A program made the translations under genes and the position numbers. Below, one piece after another: positions 1 through 9,720 of a stretch of 52,000 nt of DNA. How positions within the stretch are numbered: position 1 is the stretch's first letter; each line of letters starts with the position of its first letter. The notes below the pieces were generated by a model that saw only the letters and a program-made list of their open reading frames with translations, did no database searches and was not told the origin of the DNA. This DNA is from Glandiceps talaboti (Eukaryota > Hemichordata > Enteropneusta > Spengelidae): contig NC_135549.1 of assembly GCF_964340395.1 (NCBI RefSeq), positions 21,916,342 to 21,968,341 on the forward strand. The letters run 5' to 3'.

Positions 1-654
1 TTTCATACATACTTCTCATGTCAAGCACCCAAATGTCTTGTGCCCTGTTTGCATAGGACCCAATTCCACCCACACTCCATCCCATGGCAAGTACCCCTTA
101 GTCTAGCACCCCATATGTGTAGTACCAATTTCCATCCCATCCCGACCCCATTTATAACACCCATTTCAACCCCAGTCCATGGCAAGTACCCCTTAGTTTA
201 GCACCCCATTATGTGTAGCACCAATTTCCATCCCACCCCGACCCCATTTATAACACTCCATTCAACCTCAGACCATGTCTACCATTCTCATGTCTGACAC
301 CTTTAAACAAGCTGAAACAAAACTCTTTGAACATAGTATCATAAAAAAAATAATCATAAAAAATCATTGTTGTGCTGTCTGTACTATGTATGCCGTACAC
401 AACCATGGCAAAGGGATATGCAGACCTGTCCTAGCATAGAGGTGATATGTTCACCCTCTCTTGTTATTCACAACCATATAGCAGAGAGCTCTGTAAAACA
501 CACTTTGTATTAAACAACCCTGTGGGCCACATACCTCACACATAGCTGTGTTCTGTTACATTGATGTAGGATGTGTAAGTTCCCTAACTGTGTAGCTTAT
601 CAAAACTCATACCAGCAATGAACTTGAAATACTGAACTTATTTTTTTCCCACAG
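1..654 (+). other. IPO9 intron (partial)
   Basis: Non-coding. It contains two direct copies of a ~97-bp unit at about 80-275 (CATGGCAAGTACCCCTTAG and ACCAATTTCCATCCCA recur). No other feature was recognised up to the pyrimidine tract before 655. Confidence 0.7.
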
Positions 655-788
655 CACAACAGCCTTAGTCAAGTTACTAGAACATATAATCACAACCAAT
701 GACAAGAGGTTTGAAGGTATCGTTGTCAAGGGAGACCAAATATTTAATCCAGGAGAAGGTATCCGTACACGGTCCAGAGCAGCACAAA
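655..788 (+). CDS. IPO9: IPO9 exon a (C-terminal HEAT region)
   Basis: The acceptor is TTTTTTTCCCACAG just before 655 and the donor is A|GTACGT after 788. One base completes a codon from upstream, then 44 codons and one base remain ([16 protein letters not shown] through [11 protein letters not shown]). The exon ends in phase 1. Confidence 0.93.
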
Positions 789-3700
789 GTACGTACCTCA
801 AATGTAGTAATACTTTAAGACTTGTATTTTATAAGTATCTCATCCTCAGTATGTTTTCATCAAAATGTTCGTACTGAATCTTAAACATTTATACTGTCAT
901 GTTACTTCTAGATTGGCAAATGACAAAGTGGAAAACCACTGATCTACAATGAAATTTTTGATAACCGGGGTGTATTTTTTACATCACTCATCGATGGAAA
1001 TATCACACTGTTTGGCCTTAACACTGATGTGATTAGTGTAATAGTCTAAGTTGAAGCAACTTCCCCAATATTCAGACAATCTCCAAACTTATTTCAAATT
1101 TTATTTTTAATCTGTTGATTTAATCCATATATCAGTTGTCAGTAGAAGGTAGTATGTGGTCTTGAATGTACTTAAAAATACACTTTCTAACTGGCCATAT
1201 CTTCAAAGAGGTATTTTTACAGGTCATTTGAAGCCTGTGATTCCCATTACTCTTGGCCCAGTATTTTTCACAACTAACATCAAATTCTTTAATCTGAAAT
1301 ATGAAGTATTCCCGATTATTAAAGTCATAGCCCATATTTCATGTTTAATGTTTCATACATTACAGTGCCTAAGAAGTCATAGCCCATATTTCATGTTTAA
1401 TGTTTCATACATTACAGTGCCTAAGAAGTCATAGCCCATATTTCATGTTTAATGTTTCATACATTACAGTGCCTAAGAAGTCATAGCCCACATTTCATGT
1501 TTAATGTTTCATACATTACAGTGCCTAAGAAGTCATAGCCCACATTTCATGTTTAATGTTTCATACATTACAGTGCCTAAGAAGTCATAGCCCACATTTC
1601 ATGTTTAATGTTTCCCACATTACAGTGCCTAAGAAGTCATAGCCCACATTTCATGTTTAATGTTTCATACATTACAGTGCCTAAGAAGTCATAGCCCACA
1701 TTTCATGTTTAATGTTTCTCACATTACAGTGCCTAAGAAGTCATAGCCCACATTTCATGTTTAATGTTTCATACATTACAGTGCCTAAGAAGTCATAGCC
1801 CACATTTCATGTTTAATGTTTCATACATTACAGTGCCTAAGAAGTCATAGCCCACATTTCATGTTTAATGTTTCATACATTACAGTGCCTAAGAAGTCAT
1901 AGCCCACATTTCATGTTTAATGTTTCTCACATTACAGTGCCTAAGAAGTCATAGCCCACATTTCATGTTTAATGTTTCCCACATTACAGTGCCTAAGAAG
2001 TCATAGCCCACATTTCATGTTTAATGTTTCCCACATTACAGTGCCTAAGAAGTCATAGCCCACATTTCATGTTTAATGTTTCATACATTACAGTGCCTAA
2101 GAAGTCATAGCCCACATTTCATGTTTAATGTTTCTCACATTACAGTGCCTAAGAAGTCATAGCCCACATTTCATGTTTAATGTTTCTCACATTACAGTGC
2201 CTAAGAAGTCATAACCCACATTTCATGTTTAATGTTTCATACATTACAGTGCCTAAGAAGTCATAACCCACATTTCATGTTTAGTGTTTCATACATTACA
2301 GTGCCCGAGCAATGGACAACTATTCCAGTGGCTGTCAAGATATTTAAATTACTAGTAAATGAGTTATCAAATGCCATGGAAACCAACATGTCACGGCAAG
2401 CATCAACTGGTGGAGAGGATCTCGATGAGGTAAGAATTAGATGTAATTTATGTCTTAGTGATTATAAGAGTTAGACATCTTATCATATCACTGTTATAGT
2501 AGTAGTGTACCCCTCCAAGCCAATTTGACATACCACTCTCTGATGCACAGCATTTTTCTTGTGATTACCCAAATATGGTGCGCCCCTATCCCGTCATACG
2601 TGTATGTTGTCACTAACAAGGAAACATACTTTTTATCCAAGTTCATAAATTTAACGTGATTTTGCATCAAGAAATACTAATAGCTCACCAAAGCTTTCCC
2701 CAGATAGCCATCATGGCTTGGTTAGTGTTTTCTGAAGTCGCAACGCACCATTATCCCAAATTCTCAGAAGTTGATAGTGTTCCCCATCACAGTTCATTGA
2801 GGGTTTTAAAGTCTGTATATGAATTGCATCCTTAATCCCCTCACAAACCAGTCCCAAGTTAAAGTTATGAACTTATACTGAATGTCTGCACAGGTCAGCT
2901 TTTATCATACTTTTTTATCATTTTGACCAAAAACACAGAATTTCATCTCGCGTTGTTTTCACTGACTGTAAACCCTTTCATCGATGCATGGTATACTTAG
3001 TAATGTAAATATCCAGGGATATTTCCCATTCGTCAAGAGCCAAATGAGAAAAACTTCAAAAGTTTTGTATTTTCTGCTTTTTCTTTCCTCTACCTGTCCT
3101 TAGACTGAAGGATGGGAAGATTGTGAAGAGGATGATGGTGATGATGGTGAGGGTGAAGCCCAAACACTATCAAGTATTTTAGGAATGTATGCCCCAGCCA
3201 CAGATTTTCCTGGTAAGTATTGACCTCTTGTGTTAACTTTTCAATGTTGTCACGTGAGGGTTTTCAGTGACTGAGCAGTTAGGTCGACCACCTCTTATCT
3301 CTGCAGTCTGGGTTCAAACCCACCAGGTGTAGGCTGGGTTTGATTAAATTTTAACCAGGTTTGTATGTAAGAAGGGTGATGCTCAGTTTGACCCTGCCAA
3401 ACAATGCAGGTGTTCCCCGGGTACTCTGGTTTCCTGCTTCTTCAACACTGGAGCAGAGCTCTTGTGGCAACCATTCAACAAATTTCATTCAACAAATTTA
3501 TTTTGAAGAATAAAGATTTTTTTTTAAAGTTTGAAATTGACATTGAGAATTTAGCCAAGTCTTTCGTTTGAACCCTCCAATCATCAAGAATTCATGTCAG
3601 TACAAATTCTCAGCTATACAGCTCTATCAGCCACCGTAACTATTATAACTATTATAATAATGCACAGTTCAAAGAAATAGACAAAATAGTACACCATGTT

Positions 3701-5219
3701 ATTACTTTAGTTTGCAAACCACTACATCATGGACATGTTATACAACTAACTGTGACATCAGATCGCGGACAAATGGAACCTGTTACAAAGAGGGAACTGA
3801 ACAAATGAATAGGATTAATAACACTTGGCTCAGCATGATGGAACAGCAGAGACTTGTATTACAAGTTTGAAGGTTTGATGAGAACAGTTTTCAGGCCTCT
3901 TTTAATTGTACATGTGAAATAGCAGGGAATTGGAAATTTGTTTGTGATGGTGAAATATTATGTAAAGTGGCCATAAAACTGTCCTTATCAAATGATGGAA
4001 TGTAATACAAGTCTCTGTACTTCCAACATGCGTTGCCAGGTGTTATTAATCCAATTTATTTGTTTACTTTCCCTGTTTGTAACAGATTCCAGTTGTCCAT
4101 AGTCTGATGTCAGCAGTTGTACAATAGATCTGGCATCTCATTTGGTATGTTATCATCAAGATATTATTCTGATATATGATATATTTTCAGGTTATGAGTT
4201 TGAATGCGATGACGAGGAAGATGATCCTGATGCATTGAATGATCCAATATACCAAGTGGATGTACAGGTAATACTATGAAAAGCTAACTGTAGACAAATT
4301 AAGATAGACACAAACTACTATGGAAAGCTAACTGTAGACAAACTAAGATAGACACAAACTACTATGGAAAGCTAACTGTAGACAAACTAAGATAGACACA
4401 AACTACTATGGAAAGCTAACTGTAGACAAACTAAGATAGACAAACACTACTATGGAAAGCTAACTAGACAAACTAAGATAGACACAAACTACTATGGAAA
4501 GCTAATTGTAGACAGACTAAGATAGACACAAACTACTATGGAAAGATAACTGTAGACAAACTAAGATAGACAAACACTACTATGGAACGCTAACTGTAGA
4601 CAAGCTAAGATAGACAGACAAAAACTACTATGGAAAACTTTTTGTAGACAGACTAAGATAGACACAAACTACTATGGAAAACTTTTTGTAGACAGACTAA
4701 GATAGACACAAACTACTATGGAAAACTTTTTGTAGACAGACTAAGATAGACACAAACTACTATGGAAAGATAACTGTAGACAAACTAAGATAGACAAACA
4801 CTACTATGGAACGCTAACTGTAGACAAGCTAAGATAGACAGACAAAAACTACTATGGAAAACTTTTTGTAGACAGACTAAGACAGACAAAAACTACTATG
4901 GAAAACTTTTTGTAGATAGCTTAGATAGACAAATTAAAAGTATCACAGAAAGCAAATTCAAGACATCTATAAAGATAAACTCAAACTCTAATTAAATATG
5001 TATATTGTGCATTACACATTCCCACCAAAGCCATATCATGATGTTGACCCTTCCTAATCAAAGTATACATCATGATTTCTTTCCTTTGTATTGCAGGCGT
5101 ATTTGACAGAGTTCCTTCAACGATTGTCCCAGCTACCATGTTATGCCTTGTTCATACCAGCCTTAAATGATAATGAGAAACATGTCTTAATATCAGCCAG
5201 TATACCAGTTCCAACATAG
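655..5219 (+). CDS. IPO9: Importin-9, C-terminal five coding exons (5' part outside the window)
   Basis: Joined exons are 655-788, 2302-2429, 3104-3212, 4191-4267 and 5097-5219; every intron is GT-AG and the codon phases fit across all four junctions. The joined frame gives about 189 residues ending in TAG. Landmarks of importin-9 in order are [49 protein letters not shown], a run of Asp/Glu around [33 protein letters not shown], and AYLTEFL near the end with LNDNEKHVL. Family knowledge: IPO9 is a HEAT-repeat karyopherin-beta that imports histones H2A-H2B, ribosomal proteins and actin, and returns to the cytoplasm with RanGTP; the acidic stretch matches the acidic loop of the last HEAT repeats. 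The first visible codon is split, so more exons lie to the left. It converges with the minus-strand gene ending at 15540. Confidence 0.95.
1317..2301 (+). repeat. 52-bp tandem array containing a 3' splice site, about 19 copies
   Basis: The unit contains TCATAGCCCACATTTCATG, then TTTCATACATTACAG and TGCCTAAGAAG. The first acceptor AG lies at 1364-1365 and the last at 2300-2301, 936 bp apart, which is exactly 18 x 52. The 3' end of the unit copies the intron end plus the first bases of exon b (TGCC..AG.A), so the array arose by duplicating the splice junction. Several units carry TTTCCCACATTACAG or TTTCTCACATTACAG, which have better pyrimidine tracts than the genuine site. Confidence 0.95.
2302..2429 (+). 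CDS. IPO9: IPO9 exon b, preceded by 19 tandem acceptor sites
   Basis: It begins TG|CCC GAG CAA TGG, completing the phase-1 codon as Met, and codes for [13 protein letters not shown] and [13 protein letters not shown] before donor GAG|GTAAGA. The acceptor CATTACAG is the last of 19 near-identical sites spaced 52 bp apart. It is the right one because only its downstream sequence continues the importin-9 protein; the others meet a stop within five codons. Confidence 0.93.
2430..3103 (+). other. IPO9 intron
   Basis: Unique-looking AT-rich intron. I see no repeat, RNA gene or element in it beyond the splice sites. Confidence 0.6.
3104..3212 (+). CDS. IPO9: IPO9 exon c (acidic loop)
   Basis: The acceptor is CTGTCCTTAG and the donor is G|GTAAGT. 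It codes for 36 codons dominated by Glu, Asp and Gly ([19 protein letters not shown]), then [16 protein letters not shown]. The length and acidity match the loop in the last HEAT repeats that contacts basic cargo in this family. Confidence 0.9.
3257..3530 (+). mobile_element. tRNA-derived SINE, family B, in an IPO9 intron
   Basis: A B-box-like GGTTCAAACCC at 3311-3321 follows an A-box-like GTGACTGAGCAGTTAGG. The body holds GTTTGACCCTGCCAAACAAT and CCGGGTACTCTGGTTTCCTG. The same body recurs at 33285-33600, and the insert ends in an A/T-rich tail. RNA polymerase III promoter boxes plus a repeated body identify it as a SINE. Confidence 0.8.
3727..4137. mobile_element. Foldback (long inverted repeat) element in an IPO9 intron
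   Basis: The left arm (3727-3905) and right arm (3960-4137) are imperfect reverse complements. Examples are CTGACATCAG-type ends, TGTTACAAAGAGGGAA against its complement, and AGAGACTTGTATTAC near 3848 against GTAATACAAGTCTCT near 4002. Only about 55 bp remains as loop. There is no coding capacity, so it looks like a non-autonomous DNA transposon. Confidence 0.75.
4191..4267 (+). CDS. IPO9: IPO9 exon d
   Basis: The acceptor is ATATATTTTCAG and the donor is CAG|GTAATA. It codes for [20 protein letters not shown] and then [19 protein letters not shown] is a strong importin-9 signature. The 44-bp minisatellite of the next intron starts directly at the donor. Confidence 0.93.
4268..4925 (+). repeat. 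~44-bp minisatellite filling an IPO9 intron, about 14 copies
   Basis: The units contain CTACTATGGAAAGCTAACTG and TAGACAAACTAAGATAGACA. Later units replace the middle with AACTTTTTGTAGACAGACTA, giving two subfamilies. The array starts immediately at the 5' splice site and the first unit overlaps it. Confidence 0.93.
5097..5219 (+). CDS. IPO9: IPO9 terminal coding exon
   Basis: The acceptor is CTTTGTATTGCAG. Forty codons ([19 protein letters not shown], then [18 protein letters not shown]) end in TAG at 5217-5219. This matches the final helix pair of importin-9, so the protein is complete at its C-terminus. Confidence 0.93.
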   Translation, partial: AYLTEFLQRLSQLPCYALFIPALNDNEKHVLISASIPVPT

Positions 5220-5284
5220 ACAATTTATCTTCTCTTTTTTTTTTCATTTATCAGCATGAAGTAAAGAATAATTTGTTGTCTTCC

Positions 5285-5560
5285 ATTGTTCTCTCAGACA
5301 GTGGTTTCTTTCAGAAGCTAGACTTAGGCTCTCTAAGTAACAAGAAGTGGCACTCTTGTTTCTTTCAGAAGGCTCTCTAAGTGACAGGGGGTGGCACTCT
5401 GGTTTCTTTGAAAAGCTAGACTTAGGCGATCTAAGTAACAGGGGGTGGCACTCTAGTTTATTTCAAAAGCTAGACTTGTACTCTCAAAGTGACAGGGGGT
5501 GGCACTCTGGTTTCTTTCAGAAGGTACACTAGACTCTAATTGACAGGGGGTGGCACTCGG
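5285..5560 (+). repeat. 54-bp repeats in the IPO9 3' UTR, about 5 copies
   Basis: The units contain GGGGTGGCACTCTGGTTTCT and AAGCTAGACTTAGG. They begin about 66 bp after the IPO9 stop. Because 54 is a multiple of three, a 61-codon frame stays open through them; this is a by-product of the repeat. Confidence 0.85.
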
Positions 5561-8500
5561 AATGCAACAGGAACAAAATATTTCTCCACCTTTGACTTCT
5601 AGAGAAATGTTTTATTTCTTAAAGAAGATGGATTTTGAATTTTTGTCAAAGTAAGGTATTAACTTTGAATCATAGCTGTGATACAATCAGAGGGCATTCT
5701 TTACCAAGTTGATGGGTGTTGGCAGAGTTCTGTAATATATTCCCAGTGGAACACATATATTTTGGTGTCTTACAGTGCCATATCATCTGGTCATGTCATA
5801 TTTACAACAGAATGCTGAATAGAAGAGTATGGCTCTTGCATTTAATTTTTTTAGGCTGGGTCATCAGATTTTAGCCAATCGAATCAGCTACAGTTTTCTA
5901 TTGATTTTCATTGGTCGAACAGACTGCCACCTTACAAATTTGGTAGTCTAGATACAATGTTTAGTAATCTATGTGCCCTGGAGTACTGCTAATTTTTCGA
6001 AGCCCTGAAGAGAGCGACTGATTAGAAAGACACAAGGCAGATCCATGGTTTATCGAAGTGCAGTCATCTGATGTACTGCTAAGACAATATATAATACATA
6101 AGGAGAATTTATAATTTGGTTACAAGGTCAAAGACAGCAATGTAATGGTCACGTTTTCATGAATATAAATTGATGAATTGGTTTTTATATTTTAAAGTTT
6201 TTTCCAGACCAAACTGAAAGTAGTGATTATGATCGTAAATTATGAAAACAGCAGTTTATCTATCATTCTAAAAGTCATATTGACTAGTCAGTCAGCTATC
6301 ACTTTTTGCAAGCCATTTAAAGTTCAACAGTAGTCTAGTAACATACATTATATAAAAGATTTCAAATAGTGTAGCAAGTTGAGGTAGTGAATTGTGTCCA
6401 TGTATGAAAGGGAGATGCAAGTAGGACTTAAATTAATAACAGCGCACAATATACCATAGTATGGTTATCAGAAAGACAAAAGATTGTATAGTCTGGTCTC
6501 AAGGGGGCGCTGTTCCAAAGTAACTTCTGGGTCAAAATGAAGGCCACAGTAGTCAAGTACTACAGCCTCTTTTGAAAAAAAAAAGATAATTTCCCACTGT
6601 TTCACAGCAAAAGTCAATGGCATATATAGCAAGATGTATATATGTATCCTAGTAATTCTAAAGTATTCCAAGATATTGTGACCAGAGCTTTCTGAATCTC
6701 AAAAAAAAAAAAAATGAGTGTCTTGTTTACCCCAAATCAGGTATACATAACATGTATGTACAATAGTTACAGATGGAATAGTGAATAAGATTGTAGATTT
6801 TATACTGAACTGAAAAGGTCCAGTCAGCTTTATCACATCCTCTTTGTTGATAACCATTGCTTTAATTGTGTGTTGAGACTAGTAATTATTCATTAGGCGC
6901 CATCAATTAAATACTTTGTTTGCCGTCCTTGAAATTCCCCAATCTACCAGCCAGACAGGAAAAAAACAAAGACAGAAAAAACCCACAATGCTAGGATGTG
7001 ATGTACATTCACTCTTCTGTTGATTTATTTTCTGTTTGCCCCTAAATCTACTAGACTGTTGAAATATAAAAATAAAAATCCAAAGTTGGATTGTCGGAAA
7101 CAACTATTTAGAGATATGTGAGTTGTTCTGACGATATTTGAACGGTCTTTCCATTCAGAATAGCCTCAGTACAAAATATGGCCTTTCAAATTTTGAACAA
7201 AATAAAATGTGTTTGTTTTATGATCTAAATCTACCTACAAACTTACCAGCACGTAGACGGTGAACAAAGAATTAAATTGATGGTGCCTTATCAATTCGTA
7301 CCAAAATATATCAGACAAATCCATTAGTTAATATTCAATTCAAGAATGTGTGTAAAAAAAGTGAAATATTACTAGGAGCTTCCTATGAAAGTTTTCAGTA
7401 AGTAAGAATTGAATGTTAGCTGCTAAGCCTAGAACCATAGACCTTCCATTTATGTTGGTGAAGGGTCTATGCTAGAACTTATTGACAAGTATTGTAACTA
7501 TAGCATCTCTCTATATAACATAGTATGAGCCTCAGAAATAAAAATCTTAACACTTTTGTTGTCACTTTACTCATAAAATCCAAACTTTTTCTCAAAACCC
7601 CAAGGGTCACTCACTGTTCATGTTATTGAAATAGGTCTCAAAATGATGTCAAAATTTAGGAGCACCCTTATTCAGACGTTCTTCAGATCCTGATCCTAAG
7701 TTACAAAATTCGAGGGCAAAAACATGACCAATATGAATAAAATTATACAACACTTTTAAAATAAAGAAAGAGACAGTCTTCTTTCTGGGGTTTCAGCATC
7801 AAGAGTAGCTATGCTTATCCCAAGACCAGCCTTGATCTCTCTCTCATGGTGTAATGCAAACACCAGAATTTGTGATCTGTATTCCGAAAAGAAGCCCCAT
7901 CCCAGCCTCTTTTTACGGCACCGTCCAAGACATGACACAAGATATTTCGCAATGTCCAGGAAGAAATATCAGCTCTTGTTTACGAGATTAGGTGAACCCC
8001 AAAATTTCTTTTATTATTTCAAAAGGACCAGGTGAAAGCTTTAATTAATATGGCAAAGTTTTTAAGAATTTGGATTTGGTCTCTGAGGCTCATTCTACCT
8101 AATTCAACTTGCTAAGTCATAGTTATCAATGTATAACAAATATGGAAGTATGCACTATACCAATACATTATTATATTAACATATAAGAGATAATGGGAAT
8201 TGTGCCGCTTTTCCACCATTTTTTTTTTTTTTTAGTGATTTTCACTCATGATTTTTATGTTCATGATAAAATACAAAGCTAGAGAGCCAAAAACGCTGTC
8301 TTCTGTTGACAAAGACAGTTACTTTGTACTATTGGTTTTTTTTTATGTTGTAATATTGAAAGATATTTAGAGCAAATTATTGGGGGGGGGGGTATGTTTG
8401 TCGTAATATTGAAAGATATTTAGACCAAATCATTTTATTTTCCATGTTGTTTATTATTTATTTAGGAGGTATCTCTGAACTTGAAAGGAAAACTTCACAA

Positions 8501-8616
8501 TTGCAATGTCTCTATACAATAACATTATTGTAGCAACCTGTAGGATAGGAATAGTGCATCGATTAACTTTGTGTGTGTTATATCAGCAGGCCAGGATATC
8601 CATTGACAAACCATTA
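5561..8616. other. Intergenic / IPO9 3' UTR region
   Basis: No gene was recognised. The first AATAAA hexamer I see downstream of the repeats is at 7071-7076, with another at 7201-7206; either could end the IPO9 transcript, but this is weak. A dispersed repeat copy lies at 5865-6005, and a ~65-bp direct duplication (GTAATATTGAAAGATATTTA) surrounds a G-run near 8385. Confidence 0.45.
5865..6005 (+). repeat. Dispersed repeat, copy 1
   Basis: It shares about 125 bp of interrupted similarity with 27836-27958 (TTTTCTATTGATTTTCATTG against TTTTCTATTGATTTCCATTG, then GGTAGTC..G, CAATGTTTAG/TAATGTTTAG and AAGCCCTGAA). The element type is unknown. Confidence 0.65.
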
Positions 8617-8705
8617 CTAAATTCTTAAACTTTCACAAGTTTTACAATAAAATACTGCCAGACTTACATGTAAGTAATATTGTGTGCATGTCTTGATTCT
8701 TTGCC

Positions 8706-8718
8706 ATGTATATGTATG

Positions 8719-8752
<34 letters not shown>

Positions 8753-8810
8753 TGTATGTATGCATGTATGTATGTATGTATATATGTATGTATGTATGTA
8801 TGTATGTTTG

Positions 8811-8842
<32 letters not shown>

Positions 8843-8991
8843 CATGTATGTATGTATGTATATATGTATGTATGTATGTATGTATGTTTGTATATATGTA
8901 TGTATGTATGTATGTATGTGTGTGTGTGCATGTATGTATGTATGTATGTAAGCATGTATGAATGTCTGTCTCTATATGTATATATGCGATG

Positions 8992-9047
<56 letters not shown>
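8706..9047. repeat. (TATG)n and (TA)n microsatellite
   Basis: A tetranucleotide TATG tract with interspersed TGCA and TATA variants runs from 8706 to about 8950, followed by a pure TA dinucleotide tract near 8998-9047. All open frames across it are repeat artefacts. Confidence 0.97.
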
Positions 9048-9050
<3 letters not shown>

Positions 9051-9564
9051 CCATTGTTCTCACTGTTGTTAAACTATACACACATGCACTGTATTTGTGT
9101 TAGCCTACTCAAAATTAATAAATGTCAAGAAACATATTGAGTAATTTTATATCTTGATTGGCCAACAAAATGAGACAGCGAGAGAAAATTGACACAAAAC
9201 ATGTAGCTTGACTCCTATCCTGACCTGAATAATGCCTTATTTGTACTAGTACTAGAAGCTGATAATTTTGACTTCTATCACCACTCAAACACCACTTGTA
9301 GTACAGGTTGACCTATATTAAGAATAATACACTTGGGAGAACTGTGTCCGATGTTCCATGCACATCACTTTTTATACATCCTTTGGTGTAGTCATGCATG
9401 GTGGAGGTAAGTCACAACAGACCTGTAGAAACTATACTTGATGAGGGACCAAGAATGTCCAAGAATGTGAAGGGTTGGAGGTGAGGATATAGTAAGTGAT
9501 TCTCCAAGGATCATGAAAAATCCTCTTCACAGAGTATACATAAACACATACACTACTAGTACAA

Positions 9565-9720
9565 GCATACATACATACATATATATATACATACATACAT
9601 ACATACATACATGCATGCATGCATGCATGCATGCATGCATCCATCCATCCATCCATCCATCCATCCATCCATCCATCCATCCATCCATACATACATACAT
9701 ACATACACACACACACATAT
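9565..9720. repeat. Compound (CATA)n(TGCA)n(CCAT)n microsatellite
   Basis: Successive tetranucleotide blocks CATA, TGCA, CCAT, CATA, then CA. The block boundaries differ by single substitutions in the unit, which suggests stepwise spread of point mutations within one array. Confidence 0.97.

Noticed and set aside
1317-2301. A CRISPR-like array (also considered at 46598-47530)
   Set aside because: Units are contiguous with no unique spacers, the locus is in a eukaryotic intron, and the unit contains a splice junction.
2232-2474. A plus-strand frame starting inside the 52-bp array and running through IPO9 exon b into the intron
   Set aside because: It starts in the intronic repeat and reads past a good donor (GAG|GTAAGA). 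The IPO9 reading uses only 2302-2429.
5347-5532. A 61-codon frame with SDRGWHSGFFQK repeats after IPO9
   Set aside because: It lies in the IPO9 3' UTR and is an artefact of a 54-bp repeat with no stop in one frame.
8617-9140. Several overlapping open frames of Tyr/Met/Cys/Val or His/Thr/Ile/Tyr repeats
   Set aside because: They are translations of the TATG and TA microsatellites; the same type recurs at 9432-9855 and 38523-39338.
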